Below, piece by piece: positions 42,316 through 54,305 of a stretch of DNA of 64,000 bases; position 1 is the stretch's first letter; each line of letters starts with the position of its first letter. Source of the stretch: Gracilariopsis chorda (taxonomy: Eukaryota; Rhodophyta; Florideophyceae; Gracilariales; Gracilariaceae); the NCBI GenBank assembly GCA_003194525.1, contig NBIV01000053.1, forward strand, positions 1-64,000. Reading direction: 5' to 3'. The notes beneath the pieces were generated by a model. That model ran no database searches. It saw only the letters and a program-made list of their open reading frames with translations, and was not told where the DNA came from. The position numbers and the translations under genes were made by a program.

Positions 42316-42635
42316 CCAATTGATGGTGACGGCGACCCTTGCCGTAGACAGATAGACTTGTGAATTAGTACACCCAGCTAGTGGTAATTCTTCGCTTCTT
42401 CTTCTTCTCTTCTGAGATCTTCTTTCCACTTCATTCTTCCTATCCCAGGATCCAATATCTTCAGTATCCCTGCTTCTGTACCCGTTTCCGGTATCTCGCT
42501 CTGAACCGTTTCCGGTTTGTTGTTCTGAACCGTTTCCGGTATTCCCCTTCTTGTTTCCCCTTCCAACATGGGTCGCACTCGCGCTGGTCTCCCCAAGAAC
42601 GACCATCGTGGTCACGTAGTGTTTCCGGATTCGGA

Positions 42636-42935
42636 TTAGCCAACTAGTGCTTCATCCAAATTTGGAGGTAGAGCCAACCGCATCCGTCGGTGATAGGATA
42701 TGGTCTTAGACCTCGGGAGGTGCTTGACTGGCTCCAACGTATCCTCCTCGGGAGAGTATCCGTACCAACGGATTTGATAGAACCACTCACCCTCCGGGGT
42801 AACTTCATGACGCACGATGCGTTCAACCACGAACTCCATGTGGTAAAAATCCAGTTTGGAACATTTCCGTGCCATCTCTGGCGAAGGGAGAGGCAATAGA
42901 ACCACTGTGGTTAGCTTTAGAGTGCCTGGCGGCAA
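42636..42935 (-). CDS. Ty3 element 2 separate chromodomain ORF
   Basis: A 99-codon frame with chromodomain core FVVERIVRHEVTPEGEWFYQ (about residues 34-53) and IRWYGYSPEEDTLEPVKHLP. It is homologous to element 1 (8818-9162) and, as there, stands apart from the integrase frame (stop at 43453) by about 520 bp. It should target integration to marked chromatin if it ends up joined to integrase. The start codon is uncertain. Confidence 0.78.
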   Translation of the reverse strand: MPPGTLKLTTVVLLPLPSPEMARKCSKLDFYHMEFVVERIVRHEVTPEGEWFYQIRWYGYSPEEDTLEPVKHLPRSKTISYHRRMRLALPPNLDEALVG

Positions 42936-43452
42936 TATTCCGGTCTCGGAAGCGCGTCGCTCACCACGGTGATTGTGCAGTATCCGTCGTGACGGAGAAG
43001 GCGTAACTTCCGTTAGCGGAGAGTAAACGTCACCCGAATGGGTTCACTCGAAAGTTCTCGCTTTCCTGAGTCCAGGAAGTAATGTTTCTTTCGTGACGGA
43101 GTCCTAACCGACGAACGGTAGCTTCGGCAATTCAGGCGATGAACCACTTCAGCGGGAAGACCGTTCTGACGGTGGCGCACCTCTTCAACACTCCCTGTGC
43201 AAGGGGGGCAGACCGCCGATCCACGGGGAATTTTCCGAAAAATCCGATTGGCCGGAAGGTTCGCTTGCGCGCCACATCTCTGGCACGTGCCCGTCTAGGG
43301 TTTGTCCGTTCCTGGCAGGGAGTCACGGAGCGCCATTCATTTCGCAAGCGCGAGCGCACGACACCGCGTTATGACGTAATGCACACCCTGAGCGGGTCCT
43401 TCACCGTCCAATTGTCCACCAATCATGGTTTCGCATCTCCTTCGGAGTTCTC
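42936..43452 (-). other. Spacer between integrase and chromodomain ORFs (element 2)
   Basis: Counterpart of 8375-8817 in element 1; no gene is recognised in it. Confidence 0.45.
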
Positions 43453-43821
43453 TTACTCCCAGTTCCAGACGTCGTTCCAAGCTGGATCCCCGCCCTCGCC
43501 ATCGAGTTCTCCCGCGTGCGGGTCGGCAGACCCTACCCGATTCGGGTCTTCTGAGACCGTCTTCTTCGGTGACGCAGTAGCACACTCGCGAATGCGAGAA
43601 GTATCACTTGACAGGTTACCAGATTGGTTTGTTTCGTCATTCTGTTCATCATCCTTTGCAGGACTGTTTTCATCGCTTCTGACGTTATTCCTTACCGGTT
43701 CTGCGGTGCCATCGCGTGATGCGCGAGTTTGCAGCGAATTCCCAGTAGGGACAACTGTCTCTTCGGCAGGCGCGTTACCATTCGTGGTTGCAGCGGGCGA
43801 CGCCGAAACCGAAATGGTATT

Positions 43822-43838
43822 CTCCTCCCCCTCCTTAA
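43822..43838 (-). other. Internal polypurine tract copy (element 2, pol tail)
   Basis: On the element strand it reads cttaaggagggggagga, at the same place as 8095-8110 in element 1. Confidence 0.6.
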
Positions 43839-46800
43839 GTGGAGCCAGGGGTCTGCTGACAACCTCCGGTGGGGGTGTTACTGTCTGAGAGTCGTTGTGC
43901 CGAACCCGTTCGGGGTGTAGCGAGTCAGCATTTCCATTGTTGGAAGCGGTAGGCGGCAGATCAGTTAGTCCGCGATCCGGGTGCGGAAGAATTGCCGGAC
44001 GCGGCTGTCCATTACCAGAAGGCTGGACAACCGTGTCAGCAACCCCTGAAAGGGTTGCAGGTGAGTTCAACACTTCCAGATTTGGATTGGGTGCCCTAGT
44101 AACGCGGTCGCGTGATATCTTCTCGTGTTGAGAATTAATGTCCAACACGACAGTGTCCGGTGCGACTGATACCACACGGTAGGGTCCATCCACGAGTGGA
44201 CAAAGCTTATGGCTACCTTCTTTCTGAGGATTGTAGTATTCCTTTCGAAGGAAGACAAACTCGTTCGCCCGAATTTCCGGTAAAGGTCTTCGAATCTTCT
44301 GATCGAATTTACGCTTGTAAGCGTTTTGCGCCTTTGCCATAGCTTTCTGTGCAACCGGAACCATCTTCTTTAGCCATCCTTTCCAGGAGTCGCGATACAA
44401 ACCCAGCGAAGGGTAAGTTGCCAGTTTTGGCTGTGCTGCGATAGAAACCGACGGCGGTATACGCGACAGTACCAGTTCGAATGGTGATAAAGACGTAACC
44501 CTATGCACTTGGGTATTGTACGCATATGTGATTGCGTCTGTGCACAGGTCCCAATCCTTGGGGTGATCCGCAACGTAGGGCCGTAATGCGTTAAGCATCG
44601 TTCGGTTAAACCTTTCCACCTGACCATTACCCTGAGGGTGGTACGTTGTTAGAAACAAATTCCTTATATCCAGGATACGGCAAACGTCTTGAGAGAACTT
44701 CGACGTGAATTGAGGTCCGTTATCGGAAAGCACCTGTACGGGTGGTCCATGAACGAATACCCAATGGGTGACGAACGCCTTCGCAACAATACTTGCCGTA
44801 ATCCGCTTGAGCGGAAATGTCCGAACCAATTTGGAGAATCGGTCTGTGATTACCAATAGGTACCGATTCCCGCGGGGAGTTCTAATCAGTTCTCCGAAGA
44901 GATCAATGGCCACGAATTCCAACGGTGCCCTTGCAGGGAATAACGTTAACTCTTTAGAGTATTTGCGTAGCTTAACGTCATTCTTCGCACATCCTGTACA
45001 GGAACGGCGCACCGCGTAGCATTCGAATGCCATAGCTGGCCTGTAGAAATCCCTTCTCAATGTGAGATACAGTTTTCTTCCACCAGGATGAGCGCCAACC
45101 TTCACATAATGTGACAAGTGAAGAATTCGCTGCTGTAGCGAGTGAGGCACCACGATTTTTGGGTTCGAGTTAACAAACCTGGCAAGGTAGCCTTGATCGT
45201 TAACCGAAAACGGTATCTGACATCCTCCATTGAGGCGAGCACGGATCTGAGTACAGAACGGATCTGTCTGTTGCTCACGTATTAACTCCTCTGGATTAAT
45301 GGGTATAAAAGAACCAATAGGTGGTTCTAGATCTCTCGTGACGAGAATGTCGTCACATATATCATCCAAAAGGATTTCGGCTCCGTCATCCAATTCTTCC
45401 ACCATAAAACATGGTATGTCCAAGTCCGTGGTCGGCAGTGCTTCGGAATTGGTTCCCAAACGGGATACCGCATCCGCCTGAGTGTTCAGGGTACCCTTCC
45501 TGTACAGGATATCGAAATCAAATTCCGACAGTCGGAGGCGCCAACGCATCAACCGGCCCGACGGTTCGGTAATTTCCATAAGCCAACAGAGGCAGGAATG
45601 GTCCGTATGTACGGTAAAGTGAACACCCATCAAATAGGGTCGTAGAGTAGAGAGTGCCCACACAATGGCGAGACACTCCTTCTCTGAGACGGAATAATTA
45701 CGTTCATGCACGTTTAGAGATCGCGACCAAAACCCGATGGGGTGTCGTTCACCATCTTCATTGGTTTGAAACAACGCAAAACCAATTTGGTTAGTACTAG
45801 CGTTGGTATCGACTTCATATGGAAGAACCAGAGTGGGTAATGCCAAAATCGGTGGGGACGTCACGGCGTTCACCAATTCCGTGAAAGCAGATGACTCCGC
45901 GTCCCCGAAAGGGTCCAGTTTGCTGGTTGACCTTTGGTCAGTAACCTGTTCAAAGGTGTAGCAATCTCCGCAAAGTTCGGAACGAAACGACGGTACACGT
46001 TACACAATCCTAGAAAGGAACACAGCTCAGTCTGAGCAGTTGGGTGCTTCGCTTCCTTCAAGGAATTGACTCTCACTTGATCGATCAAAAGCTTTCCGGG
46101 ACGGATGAAATGACCCAGATATTTCACCGATTCGGTAAAGACCTCACACTTCTTGAGTTTCAGAGTTATACCTGCGTCGCGCAGTACCTTCATTACTTCC
46201 CGAACGTGGGATAAGTGCTCATCCAAGTTATTGGAGAAAACGATTATATCGTCGAGGTAAACAAGACATGTTTTCCATTTGAATGGAGCTAGCAGTAAGT
46301 CGATTGCCCTTTGAAAGGTAGCAGGAGCGTTCGTAAGCCCGAAGGGCATTCTCCGAAATCGGAACAATCCTTGATGACATACGAAAGCCGGCTTACCTCG
46401 GTCCTCTTTCCTGATAGGAACTTGCCAATAACCCCAATTCGCATCGAGGGTAGTGAACACAGTAGCATCCCCAAGGGAGTCGATGTATTCATCCATTCTT
46501 GGAATAGGATAAACATCCTTAACCGTGACCGAATTGAGGCGCCGGTAATCGATACAAAAGCGCCACGAACCATCCGGTTTCGGAAATAACACAACTGGCG
46601 ATGCCCATGCAGACTGGGTTGGTTCAATAACGCCAGCGCGTATCATCTTCTCAACTTGAGATTTCTCTTCTTCCCGAGCTTTCGGTCCAGCCCCGTAAGG
46701 GTGTTGTAAAATCGGCCGAGTATTCGGAAGGAGATCAATTCGATGCTCTGTAATTCCTATCCTTCCCAAGGAACCGACCCACATGGGAGTGACCTCTGAC

Positions 46801-46987
46801 AGCATATCCCTGAGCTTCTCCCGATGGGGTTCTGGGACATGAGTCAAGTCAAATTTCGCTAATTCCTCGACAGGATCTTTCTTTTCTGTACCAGGTGGTA
46901 GCTGACCTTCTGAGATTTCGAGGGGTGCAGTACCCGAATTCACCTCGAGAGGTTGTTGTTCATCAGCTTCACCGAATTGAGCGGTTT

Positions 46988-47001
46988 CCTCCCCCTCCTT
47001 A
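46988..47001 (-). other. Internal polypurine tract copy (element 2, start of pol)
   Basis: On the element strand it reads taaggagggggagg, at the same place as 4927-4943 in element 1. Confidence 0.6.
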
Positions 47002-47339
47002 GTATCTGTTATCCCAAGAACCTCAGCGATAGGTAACTTAGTCGGGACGACCGCTTGCGGGTGTGGAAGAACTGAACCCAGTACTTGGTTTTCGAGTAAC
47101 CACTGAGTGGTTTTGCCAAAGTTAGCAACCAGTACCCGGAACGGTTTATCCGGTTCTACGGAAACAACGCCATTCGCTAAAGCGAGTTGTCGTGTCTCGT
47201 AGAGAGAAGCCAGGGGCTGAACAACGTGCGTTCCATGCTGCTTGGTTAGGACTGCTACCCACACCTGGGTTTCCGGCGCAATGGCGATTAATTTCGCAAC
47301 GCAAAGCTTCGTTGATACCGTATCCATGTTTGGAACTTC

Positions 47340-48098
47340 CTATGCAACCGGTAACGGTACACGCTTCCGCGTGGCGGACTTCAAAGGCTTCCGGACAATC
47401 GGAACAGTAGAACCGTTGTCCAGTTCAACAGTCTTCATCCGAGGTCGGATTGCTTCGATGAATCCATCACAAAAATCACAACCGAGTATAACCGGTGCGG
47501 CGAGTCCTTCGCAAACAATAGAGTCCAATTGAACCAAGATGGTACCAATCCTTACACAAAGGAAAACGTTACCAGCCGTGCGCAACGGGTTGTTGTTCGC
47601 ATCCGCGATATCCAAACCTGGACCATGACGAATACGTTCCCGAAGAGCGGGCGGTAAGAGATCCAAATGGATAAGATTCGGCGCAACTCCTGTGTCCAGG
47701 ACAGACAACTGTCGAACCATAAACTGGTTGGAAAGGCCGTAATTAGCGTACAATTTATAGTTTCGCTTGGCCATAACCATGTATCTATCCGGAATATGGA
47801 GATTACGGGACCGTATCCACGGGCGACGTAAACCACCAAAGTGTTTAGAGTCCGCGTCGGAAGTAGCCGCTTTCCTTGAAAGGATCTTGGCCACTGATGG
47901 GGAGCGAAGCTGTAACGCCTTGGGCGTCTTCAACTTTGGCTCAGAAGACGCCCCTCCCGCAGGGGAAACTCCCGAGATTAGTTTTTCGAAGCGGGCTCCA
48001 CTGATTGCGGTGCAACACTCCCTTCGAGGGAAGCAGACTGTTCCCCGTTCGCGGGCATAAACCCAGAGACCTGTAAACCAAGGTAAGCTCCAAGCCAC
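47340..48098 (-). other. pro: Ty3 element 2 protease region
   Basis: Shows SVLDTGVAPNLIHL and PVILGCDFCDGFIEAIRP at the same spacing as element 1, the two hallmark segments of a retroviral-type aspartic protease. It follows gag and precedes RT on the minus strand. Confidence 0.72.
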
Positions 48099-50110
48099 TT
48101 CTGTTCCTCATAGGATCGATTCGGCACTCGAGCTTTCTGTTCGTCAGTCAAGGCTTCGTACTGTGCGATTATTTTCGAACCCTCCCGAAGTTGGAATGTA
48201 CAGTCTGGTGCTTTACGACCTGAGAGGTAACATAAAAAGCAAATCAACTGTTCCGGGTTCGGATGTAGACGCTTGTCCACACGGTGTGGATGAAGTTGAT
48301 GCGGTGCAGTGTCACTCCATCCCGGTCGGGAAAAACGAGTAGCTTGATTCGCGTGAGTGAGTGGGACTGCCGGTACCCTGCGAGGGTTGACATACAAGCT
48401 AGGATCATCTTCCATTGACGGATTCGAAGTCGACGGCAACTCAGACGTACCGAATGACTCGGGATTGCTTCCAATAAAGTGGATGTGGTCCTGTACACCA
48501 TGACTGGTATTACCCTGTGCCAGGGATAAAGAAGAATCCGAACCATCGGCAATGAGCGCTCTCGATGTCCTAACTCTCGGATTCCGCCTAGCCCGGAAGG
48601 TATCACCTTCGGCTTGAGCGTAGTGGACCAGGTCCATGTAATTCGCTCTGCGATTGTCCTCCCGATATCGGGATACCAAAGCCCTGATTGAAGGGTCCAA
48701 ACCATCCACAAACATGGTACACTTTTCCTGATGGGAATGAACATTACCGCATCGGTGAAACGCTTTATTCAAGTGGGTTGAATATTCCGTTTCGGACTCC
48801 ATCGGTGGTTGACGAGTGTCTCTCAAAGCGAGAATTGCTGCTTGAACCGCATTCGGTGTCACGTATGACCTGAGAAGGTAGTGTACTGCTTCCGGCCAAC
48901 ACGTGACTCCTCCTTCCGAGGCCCTTGAGGATCCGCGGACGGATTGAAATTGGTCTTCTGCCGAACCCTTTACAAAGTAGGGTAAATTCAAATAAGCTTG
49001 CGCTTCACTCATACCAAGTATATCCGATTCGCGGACGAACCTCGCAAGGAAATCAAGAACCAATATTGGGTCGTCGCCTTTGAACTCTCTTTTGTACAGG
49101 GTAATGCTGAGGCGCTTAATAAAGTCCTTGACCTTGCCCGTACCACGGGATGAACGTTCTGTAGACGTGTTTACCAACCGATAATACCGGTACGACAACA
49201 ACTTCCGATAGAGCGGATTCGTAGGTTTCAGCTCCTTGATTCCCAAGTGCTTCTGACCCTTCACACGGGTATGTACGTCCCTCTGTGTGGGTTGAGTAGC
49301 CCCAGATTGGGTAGCACGCAGTTTGCGTCGTTTTTCATCCTTCTACAGCGAATTGGAATCCGAAGAAGAACTCGAATGCGAGTCATCAGAATCTGAACCA
49401 GACCAATCCTCTTGAGGATGAACTTCCTTTTTGGAACTGCGGTTATTCCGTTTAACGGAGCGGTGTCCAGACGTCTCCAAACGATCGGATTTCGCCAATT
49501 TGGCCTCAACTTCCGCGTCCAGACGGAATATCTCTTCGAGATTGCTCAAACGGGCTTCGAAACGATCCGCTCGCTCGCGGAATTCTTCCACAAACGTGTG
49601 GTAACCCTGAATGAAAACCCCAGGGGTACCCAGACTTTCCCAAATGGAGTTGACATCCCGTCTCAGGGAACGAATATCCCCCGAAACATCCCCCAACTGG
49701 GCGTCATCCCCCTTACGCCGCAGAGCGGCAACGTCCTGCAGGAGGTCGACGTGTGCCACATTGGCAATTTCCACACGTGACTCCAACCTCCGGAACTCGG
49801 AATTAACAAACCGAATTCGGTCCGCTGCATACGGCGTTTCCACAATTGGAGGTTTAGAAACTGTAACAACCTCTTGAGGTGCAGAAGCAGCTGAGGGTGC
49901 TCTCCGAAGATCCGGATCGATCTCAATATCATCCCGGTCGTTGGGAACGGACATCCTCGACCTGGGTGCGGCAGGTGGGCCTGACCCAGTGGGGCGAGTT
50001 GAACCATTCCGAGGACCCGGAGCCGTCAGTGCCATACTGTAACTGACAACCGCTATCGGTAAACGATATACGTAAATCGATCTCAAGACTTCCGAAGAAC
50101 GGATAAACAC
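47978..50110 (-). other. gag: Ty3 element 2 gag region
   Basis: The N-terminal part (about 50034-49343) has a Pro/Arg-rich leader and helical sequence (RRLESRVEIANVAHVDLLQD) that matches the start of element 1 gag. The main part (about 49264-47978) carries DPILVLDFLARFVRESD and CWPEAVHYLLRSYVT, near-identical to element 1, and a Cys-rich knuckle region toward the end (LICFLCYL). The product would form the particle shell. The region is broken. Confidence 0.75.
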
Positions 50111-50237
50111 AAAACTACTTCACAGAAAAGTCACAAACTCAAGTGAGTATCCAGACCACTGAGTGGTTCGACAATTGAGAACCCAGCAATGGGAACCAAC
50201 TGACAAACAACTCCAAAGAGTGCAATTCCAGATTCTA

Positions 50238-50250
50238 GGTCGGGAGACCA
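50238..50250 (-). other. Primer-binding site of Ty3 element 2
   Basis: Two bases after the 5' LTR the element strand reads TGGTCTCCCGACC, which would pair with a tRNA 3' end ...GGTCGGGAGACCA. I cannot assign the tRNA. Confidence 0.65.
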
Positions 50251-50252
50251 CT

Positions 50253-51207
50253 TGTAGAGCAAAACCCGGAAGCGGGAAGTACCCTCAAGGTGTTCGAGAC
50301 CTCGCTCCCTATGGGATGCTGTCTCAGTTGAGAGAGCCCTCTGCGCCACGTAAAGGCTGGCTTGTAAGACCAACGTGGTTCTGGATATACCTGCAGAGGT
50401 TCGGGAATGGCCCAGAAAAAGGGTAAACTCCAGGGACGGATGGTACACACGTGAGTGTATAATGACACGATATCCTGTGAAGGAAAGCAAAAGGAAAAAG
50501 GGAAAACCCAAGAGAACCGGCGACGGGGCGTGCAACACGTGGCAACAGACCCGGCGACGGGGCAAACCAAAATAAAGAACGAATCCCAAACGGGAATGTG
50601 GTAAACACCACGACGAAGAACCCAATACTGGGGCGGAATCCAAGACTGACAGTGGAACAAATAACCAATACCGAACACAGTGATACTGTAGCAGTAGTGA
50701 CGCCTGAATGTTCCCAAGGGTATGCTAGACGGAATCCAATCGTGGATACTCTCCGCGAGGAGTCGTAATCCCTACGAGGGCCTTTCTTACCAGAGCCTTA
50801 CTGTGCAAAGAGTATATCTGGAAAGAGAACCAAGGTTACCATTTACTGGTGGTGCTGACGGCGAAGCCGTGATTACCTAAGTAGGTTTGCACCACAATAA
50901 ACTAAATAAATTAACTAATTTGGTGCACACCTCTTGAGGTCCATACACGTGGAGTTCCCACCTTCTGGGCCACGAGTGGCGATAACCATAAAATTAAATA
51001 TCCAAAATTGGAACCGAAATTATCCCACGCGTACAGCGTACCATCTGTCACCAGAATGCCACTAGTAATACCTGTCCAGGTCCTTCAAGTGCCACCTCAT
51101 CGCTATCCCGCGAGGGATCAACTCATAAATGAGGTATCGAACCAATCCACCAGTAGATACTCCTATGAATAGGAACAGCTCCCAACCGACGGGAAAGCGT
51201 TGCTCCA
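50253..51207 (-). repeat. 5' LTR of Ty3 element 2
   Basis: 955-bp partner of 39440-40394, TG...CA, with about 20 differences by eye. Confidence 0.92.
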
Positions 51208-51209
51208 TA

Positions 51210-51900
51210 GCAAGAGCCAATTCTGGAGGGGCCAGAGCCAATTCCGGTGGTGCCAGAGCCAATTCGGGAGGGTTCGGAATGAACTGAAGTGGCGCAAGGC
51301 CAGGAGCTGGACGACCTGGACGAATACCAGTTCCTCCCGCTCCAGATGACATGCCGGTAAATGAGAGCGGAGCGCACGTGCAAGGACTCATTGTTTCAGC
51401 CGTGGAAGAGGACGAAATTACTCCTGCACCTACTTCGCTTGCAGCTGCTGATAGCACAAGCGCCGCTGGAGGCGGTGGGTCCGTTGCCATAGGTCTACCA
51501 ACTTAGTGCCCCATTCTTGGATTTCTGGAGTTTGTGAGAGGATTTCCAAGTCACATTCCACCGCCTCCGATGCCTCCCACTCTGCCACCGTTGCCTTCAG
51601 AACAGATGCCGGCTGCGATGGAAGTGGAAGAGGATGAGATCATCCCTGCTCCTTCACAGCCACCGCTGTCACCACCGCCGCCACAGCAGCCTGCTCTGCC
51701 ACAATCTGAGCAAGAGGAAGAACAGATGCCAGTCCCAATGGAAGTGGAAAAGGATGAGATCACTCCGGCTCCCCCACACCTGCCGCCGCAGCCTGCGCTA
51801 CCACAAGCTGAATAGGAAGAACAACAGGTGCCCATTCCGATGGAGGTGGAAGAGGGTGAGATCACACCGGCTCCCTCACACCAGCCGCAGCATCAGCCAC
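51210..51900 (+). CDS. Helitron B repeat protein, continuation after the Ty3 insertion
   Basis: The NSGGARA repeats resume here and give way to a Pro/Gly-rich stretch. Four copies of an acidic motif follow: VEEDEITPAP (about 51397-51426), MEVEEDEIIPAP (51619-51654), MEVEKDEITPAP (51739-51774) and MEVEEGEITPAP (51841-51876), separated by Pro/Gln-rich spacers. The 51534-51815 frame is the longest open piece. In-frame stops interrupt the region. Alternating acidic motifs and proline spacers suggest a flexible interaction arm in front of the Helitron replicase; I know no such domain by name. Confidence 0.5.
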
Positions 51901-51926
51901 AGCAAACAGCTTGATACGACGATCAT

Positions 51927-53153
51927 GCAGTGTGCTGGACGTTCGGATCGAGGACTGTATCGCGTGTACTATGCGTGGGATACCGTGGCTGATGAAGCTT
52001 GGAATGATCCATCCATCCGGGCAAGCGTTTCAGAGTTTGAGACGCTTTCCACTGCGGGTCAAAGGCGATGCGGAAGATGCAGCGAGCACGCACACACGCT
52101 CTCCTCCTGACCGTACCCGGACTGGAAATTAAGAATTCATAGCTGCAAGTACCGCGGATGCGTTTTGCTTGGCATAGAGACCAATGGAGTGTGCTATGGA
52201 ATAAAAGAATGTCAGGGTGGGGCGCCACGTTCCGCAGAATGCAGACCCGCGAGTTGGTTCGCAGTCTTTATAGCCTGAGAGCCTTTCACAGCCATTTCCT
52301 CAACTTTAATACGCTCTTCGCGAGAACGCAAGCGTTCATGGACATTTCGTATATGACGGGAGGTGGTCCCTCCTTTCCCAGACTTGAGGGCAACGCAGCT
52401 CTCGCTCTGCCCACGCAGAACCAGAACAACACGCGCTACAGCTTTTTTTAGGGTACCGGTCTCCCTTCCTTAGATCCATCTCACTATGGTCGTGCCAATA
52501 TGCGTGCGTTCATTCAGGGCATCAACGTAAGAAACATCTTCCCCAAGTTGTACGATGTGATCAAGCCGAAGCCAGACGTGGTGCGCGAACGTTACCGATC
52601 CTTGCTTAGCATGCAACAGCAACAGCAACAACAATATGCGGAGACTGCCGTGGATATCAGCGAGCAAGCAGCAGAAAAAGGAGTAGTCGTACGTGGATAC
52701 GAAGGAACCCGAAGTGCTACAGTCAGTACTCCTCATGCAGGTGCTGGCCCTCTCTCTGAAGATGTTCTGGGTGGGGGGCCAACCATGATGAGAACGCTCG
52801 TGGTTCATCCGACTGGCCCGTACCGAGTGGAGTCTCAGATACCGTGCTTGGTAGAAGGAACCGTAACCGAAGAGCACGCTGCAGTGACGAGTGCTGCTGC
52901 TGCTGGAGCAGGGGCGACTGCGAATGCCCCAAACAATGCGCAAAGGCGGTACCGACTTCTAAAACTGGCCTCCAAACTTGCAGAGAAGGGCACTTTCCCT
53001 CTTCTCTACCCGTATGGGGATCAGCACGAACCGTTTGACATCGGCCTGTTCCTGGAGGCAAAGAACTCCACACAGCAAAGCTCAGGTCTCAGCGTGAACA
53101 AATGGAATATCCGAAAGCTCACCTGGGCTCAGAACGAGAAGCGACGTCTGTAA
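51927..53153 (+). pseudogene. Helitron B N-terminal Cys/His region and Rep start
   Basis: 51927-52110 has MQCAGRSDRGLYRVYYAWDT and GQRRCGRCSEHAH, matching the zinc-like part of Helitron A. 52158-52451 carries AFMDISYMTGGGPSF. 52500-53153 (217 codons) carries NIFPKLYDVIKPKPDVV, a Gln run encoded by cag/caa repeats (52614-52640), ERGV-like linkers and KGTFPLLYPYGDQHEPFD. The order matches Helitron A exactly. Stops between the segments show decay. Confidence 0.7.
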
Positions 53154-53228
53154 TCGGACAACATTCTTCTCAACAGTGGACCGTTGATGCAGATGTGGAT
53201 GCTTTGCACTCACACAAACATTTAGGAC

Positions 53229-54305
53229 ATGCGACCACGCTTCCTGGAGAGAGAAAAACAGGCACGTATTGTACAAGAGCAAGAGATCCAGCAAGCACAA
53301 CAGCAAACAGCTCATGTGTCACCATCACAGTTCGCGCAAATGGGACGCATATTTCTGCCCGATGACTCGGTCAACCCAGCAGCGTACTGGAATAACAAGC
53401 GCATGGATTTACAGGCGATCATAGCGTGGAGAGAACCACCTTTTCTTTTCATTACAATCACCATGAACATCTGGATAGAGGACATCCAGCGCCTTGGTAT
53501 GGTTACCAGCAATTGGAGCGCATTTACAGCACAGAGTAACTGCCCTCGACCGTTTGACCGACCTGATCTGATTGCAAGGGTGTACAACCAGTACGCAAAC
53601 GACTCCATGAAGAACTTAGAGAAGAACTGGGAGCACAGCTTTGGATTGAAGTGCCGGGGGCTTTCATCAAAGCTCGAGTTTCTAGAGCGCAATGTGCATC
53701 ATCACCACATGCTCATGTGGCTCGAAGGAGGCATGATTGAAGACTTTGATGTGATCGACGAGCTCATTCATGCAGAACTTTCTCTTCCAGGTGAAGACGA
53801 TGCATTGCGTGGCCTCATTCGTTCCATGCACAGGTACCGCCACTCCCCCTATTGCCGGAATCGCGCTGGGCCTTGCAAGTTTGGATACGACCGCAACATG
53901 ATTGTGCCGGGGACGTACATTGAAGAAGGCACGAATGGCGTGGTCTACCGCAGAAGAACGCAACATGACCTCAAGATTGTGCCGTACAACCCAACTCTGA
54001 CCAAGAAGTACCGCTCTCATATCAACTTAGAGCGCACGCAAGGAGGGGGCGCAGTGGCTTATCTGATGAAGTACGCGTTTAAGCAGCCCAAAGCTCAGGA
54101 GGTGGTGCTCAATGTGAGTGGTGCTAGTGAGGCAGGCACACAAAACGACCAGCAACAAAAGCCGCAGGTGCAGAACTACATTCGTGCACACATGCAAGCG
54201 CGTGTGGTGGGCGCCGTCAACGCAGTTTGGAGAATTTTCGAGTTTCGACATGTTCACATCGTACCACAAGTACAGCGACTGGCCATTCACTTGGAAGGAG
54301 AATGA
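53229..54305 (+). CDS. Helitron B Rep (HUH endonuclease)
   Basis: A 358-codon open segment with the Helitron Rep core. FLFITITMNIWIEDIQRL (about residues 75-92) is motif-1-like, RPFDRPDLIARVYNQY follows, HHHHMLMWLEGG (about residues 155-166) is the HUH metal site, and HRYRHSPYCRNRAGPCKFGY resembles a zinc site. GGGAVAYLMKYAFKQP (about residues 274-289) holds the two catalytic tyrosines as Y-x-x-K-Y. The enzyme nicks one strand at the Helitron end and stays covalently bound through tyrosine. The frame begins within the protein; the upstream part is in 52500-53153. It ends in a stop where Helitron A continues into the helicase. Confidence 0.82.
   Translation: MRPRFLEREKQARIVQEQEIQQAQQQTAHVSPSQFAQMGRIFLPDDSVNPAAYWNNKRMDLQAIIAWREPPFLFITITMNIWIEDIQRLGMVTSNWSAFTAQSNCPRPFDRPDLIARVYNQYANDSMKNLEKNWEHSFGLKCRGLSSKLEFLERNVHHHHMLMWLEGGMIEDFDVIDELIHAELSLPGEDDALRGLIRSMHRYRHSPYCRNRAGPCKFGYDRNMIVPGTYIEEGTNGVVYRRRTQHDLKIVPYNPTLTKKYRSHINLERTQGGGAVAYLMKYAFKQPKAQEVVLNVSGASEAGTQNDQQQKPQVQNYIRAHMQARVVGAVNAVWRIFEFRHVHIVPQVQRLAIHLEGE

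Larger units (their letters stand above)
43453..47327 (-). other. pol: Ty3 element 2 RT-RNase H-integrase region
   Basis: Read on the minus strand, RT comes first: FCIDYRRLNSVTVKD, LDANWGYWQVPI, RMPFGLTNAPATFQ and YLDDIIVFSNN. RNase H follows with YSVSEKECLAIVWAL and HTDHSCLCWLM. Integrase has the zinc module (HLSHYVKVGAHPGGRKL ... CTGCAKN), AIDLFGEL, VLSDNGPQF and NGQVERFNR. The tail is Pro/Ser/Asn-rich. It is nearly colinear with element 1 pol and very alike in RT. The region is broken at least once. Internal polypurine-tract copies lie at 43822-43838 and 46988-47001, as in element 1. Confidence 0.9.
39440..51209 (-). mobile_element. Ty3/gypsy element 2 (same family as element 1), nested in Helitron B
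   Basis: Minus-strand element with both LTRs (39440-40394 and 50253-51207), a primer-binding site, gag, protease, RT-RNase H-integrase, a detached chromodomain ORF, an antisense ORF and a polypurine tract. The word gcaag lies on both outer sides (39435-39439 and 51210-51214) as a 5-bp target duplication; two extra bases (ta) precede the right copy. I count about 20 differences between the LTRs by eye, roughly 2%, so the insertion is fairly young but clearly older than element 3. The coding region has about four breaks. It sits inside the NSGGARA repeats of Helitron B, so it entered after the Helitron. Confidence 0.92.
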
